Positions 46,729 through 47,360 of a DNA stretch of 47,360 nucleotides are shown here, in pieces. The DNA comes from Streptomyces griseus (GTDB taxonomy: Bacteria > Actinomycetota > Actinomycetes > Streptomycetales > Streptomycetaceae). A model generated the notes under the pieces. It saw nothing but the letters and a program-made list of their open reading frames with translations, did no database searches and was not told where the DNA came from. The stretch spans positions 1 to 47,360 of the forward strand of contig MUNB01000069.1 of assembly GCA_002154345.1 (NCBI GenBank), given 5' to 3'. Position 1 is the first letter of the stretch; each line of letters begins with the position of its first letter. A program made the position numbers and the translations under genes.

Positions 46729-47360
46729 GTGACCGCACTCCAGGCCCCCGCAGCCACCGATGTGGCCGTCCACTGGTGGCAACTCGCCGGGAACAGCACC
46801 GATTCGGCCGATCTCGCCGTACTCGGCCCGAACGAGCGCGAAAGGCTGGATCGCATCCAACACCCCGCCCAGGCGGCCCAGTTCGTCGGCAGCCGCGCCG
46901 GCGTCCGCCGCATCCTGGCGGAGCTCCTCGGGGTCGCGCCGGGCGCCGTCGCCCTGGGCCGGCTGCCGTGCCCCGGGTGCGGAGCCGCGGACCACGGACC
47001 GCCGGCGGTGCTGCACCCGCGAAGCCCGTTCCGGATCAGCCTCTCGCACGCGTCGGGCCGCTGCCTGCTGGCCGTCGCACAGGTTCCGGTCGGCATCGAC
47101 ATCGAGGCGGAACGACCTCTGAACCTCAGCGAGTTGGCCCGCGTCGCGCTCACGGCCACCGAGCACCGGCAGTTGCTCGGCCTACCGGCCGGAGCGGCCC
47201 GCGAGCGCGCCTTCCTCCGCTGCTGGACGCGGAAGGAAGCCGCGCTCAAGGCGCTCGGAACCGGTATCGCGACGGACCTGTCCCGCATCGAGACGCACCC
47301 GGACCGGCGAGGTCCGGTCACGGTCACGGCCGGCCCGCCGGGCACCGCGCGCGACTGGTC
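46729..47360 (+). CDS. Sfp-type 4'-phosphopantetheinyl transferase (3' end missing)
   Basis: At least 210 residues of a transferase that attaches phosphopantetheine to the Ser of carrier domains, needed by the NRPS T domains and both ACPs here. Signature blocks are present: FRISLSHASGRCLLAVA, VPVGIDIEAERP (metal-binding Asp/Glu) and FLRCWTRKEAALKALGTGI. CPGCG lies before the first block. The GTG at 46729 has no visible ribosome binding site but lies 7 bases after TACGCT, so a leaderless transcript is likely. Most of the protein is present; the last residues lie beyond the window. Confidence 0.93.
   Translation, partial: MTALQAPAATDVAVHWWQLAGNSTDSADLAVLGPNERERLDRIQHPAQAAQFVGSRAGVRRILAELLGVAPGAVALGRLPCPGCGAADHGPPAVLHPRSPFRISLSHASGRCLLAVAQVPVGIDIEAERPLNLSELARVALTATEHRQLLGLPAGAARERAFLRCWTRKEAALKALGTGIATDLSRIETHPDRRGPVTVTAGPPGTARDW

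Noticed and set aside
1-47360. CRISPR arrays, tRNA or rRNA genes, complete insertion sequences with transposase
   Set aside because: None seen. Repeated blocks are NRPS module copies, and the only mobile-type sequences are the small MITE and its remnant.

Overview
This window comes from a high-GC actinomycete, most likely Streptomyces or a close relative. Third codon positions are almost all G or C, genes are packed with 4-base stop/start overlaps, and the families present (SARP/AfsR, IclR and LuxR-type regulators, MbtH, NRPS) are typical of such genomes. Nearly the whole window is one secondary-metabolite cluster that pairs a nonribosomal peptide assembly line with a dissociated, highly reducing type II polyketide/fatty-acyl system. 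The left edge cuts an NRPS gene and the right edge cuts a phosphopantetheinyl transferase gene, so the cluster probably continues beyond the window.

Region 1 (1-24644, minus strand) holds two NRPS genes that overlap by GTGA. The upstream gene encodes about 6860 residues in five modules: C(starter)-A-T-E, C-A-T-E, C-A-T, C-A-T, C-A-T-E, ending in an acidic docking tail. The downstream gene, cut by the window edge, shows C-A-T-C. Adenylation pockets read by eye give Ser for module 1 and Asn for module 6, with an aromatic (Tyr-like) guess for module 3. Modules 2, 4 and 5 are unassigned. E domains predict D residues at positions 1, 2 and 5, and the C-domain subtypes agree with this. Two stretches (E1/E2 with their flanking C starts, and T3/T4) are near-identical DNA copies.

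Region 2 (24645-25910) contains a divergent promoter region, a type II thioesterase on the plus strand, a perfect 22-bp-stem terminator, and a 169-bp MITE whose outer CTAG contains the stop codon of the MbtH gene.

Region 3 (25907-38081, minus strand) looks like one 17-gene operon. It starts with an asparagine-oxygenase-like Fe(II)/2-oxoglutarate enzyme, then ACP, two intact ketosynthases, a Cys-to-Glu KS-like chain-length-factor candidate, an alpha/beta hydrolase, a double-hotdog thioesterase-like protein, three consecutive DsrE/DsrF/DsrH-superfamily (sulfur-relay-like) proteins, a KS-like protein that has lost all three catalytic residues, a second ACP, two FabZ-like hotdog dehydratases of which one lacks the catalytic His, a ketoreductase, a DsbA/HCCA-isomerase-fold protein and MbtH. 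Together these should build a polyunsaturated acyl chain, possibly isomerised or cyclised, and pass it to the starter C domain. The result would be an N-acylated peptide beginning with D-Ser and carrying Asn, possibly 3-hydroxy-Asn, at position 6. The DsrE-type trio inside such an operon is the least explained and most interesting part.

Region 4 (38245-46316) is regulatory: three related LuxR-HTH proteins, two IclR proteins, one SARP-NB-ARC protein, a second type II thioesterase and a small acidic ORF. A shared motif (TTCAGGAAGCTGCCAG or variants) lies upstream of four regulatory transcription units, and a perfect 38-bp palindrome precedes the first IclR gene. Region 5 (46729-end) is a truncated Sfp-type phosphopantetheinyl transferase that could activate the carrier proteins. 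All assignments are by eye from sequence; no searches were run.
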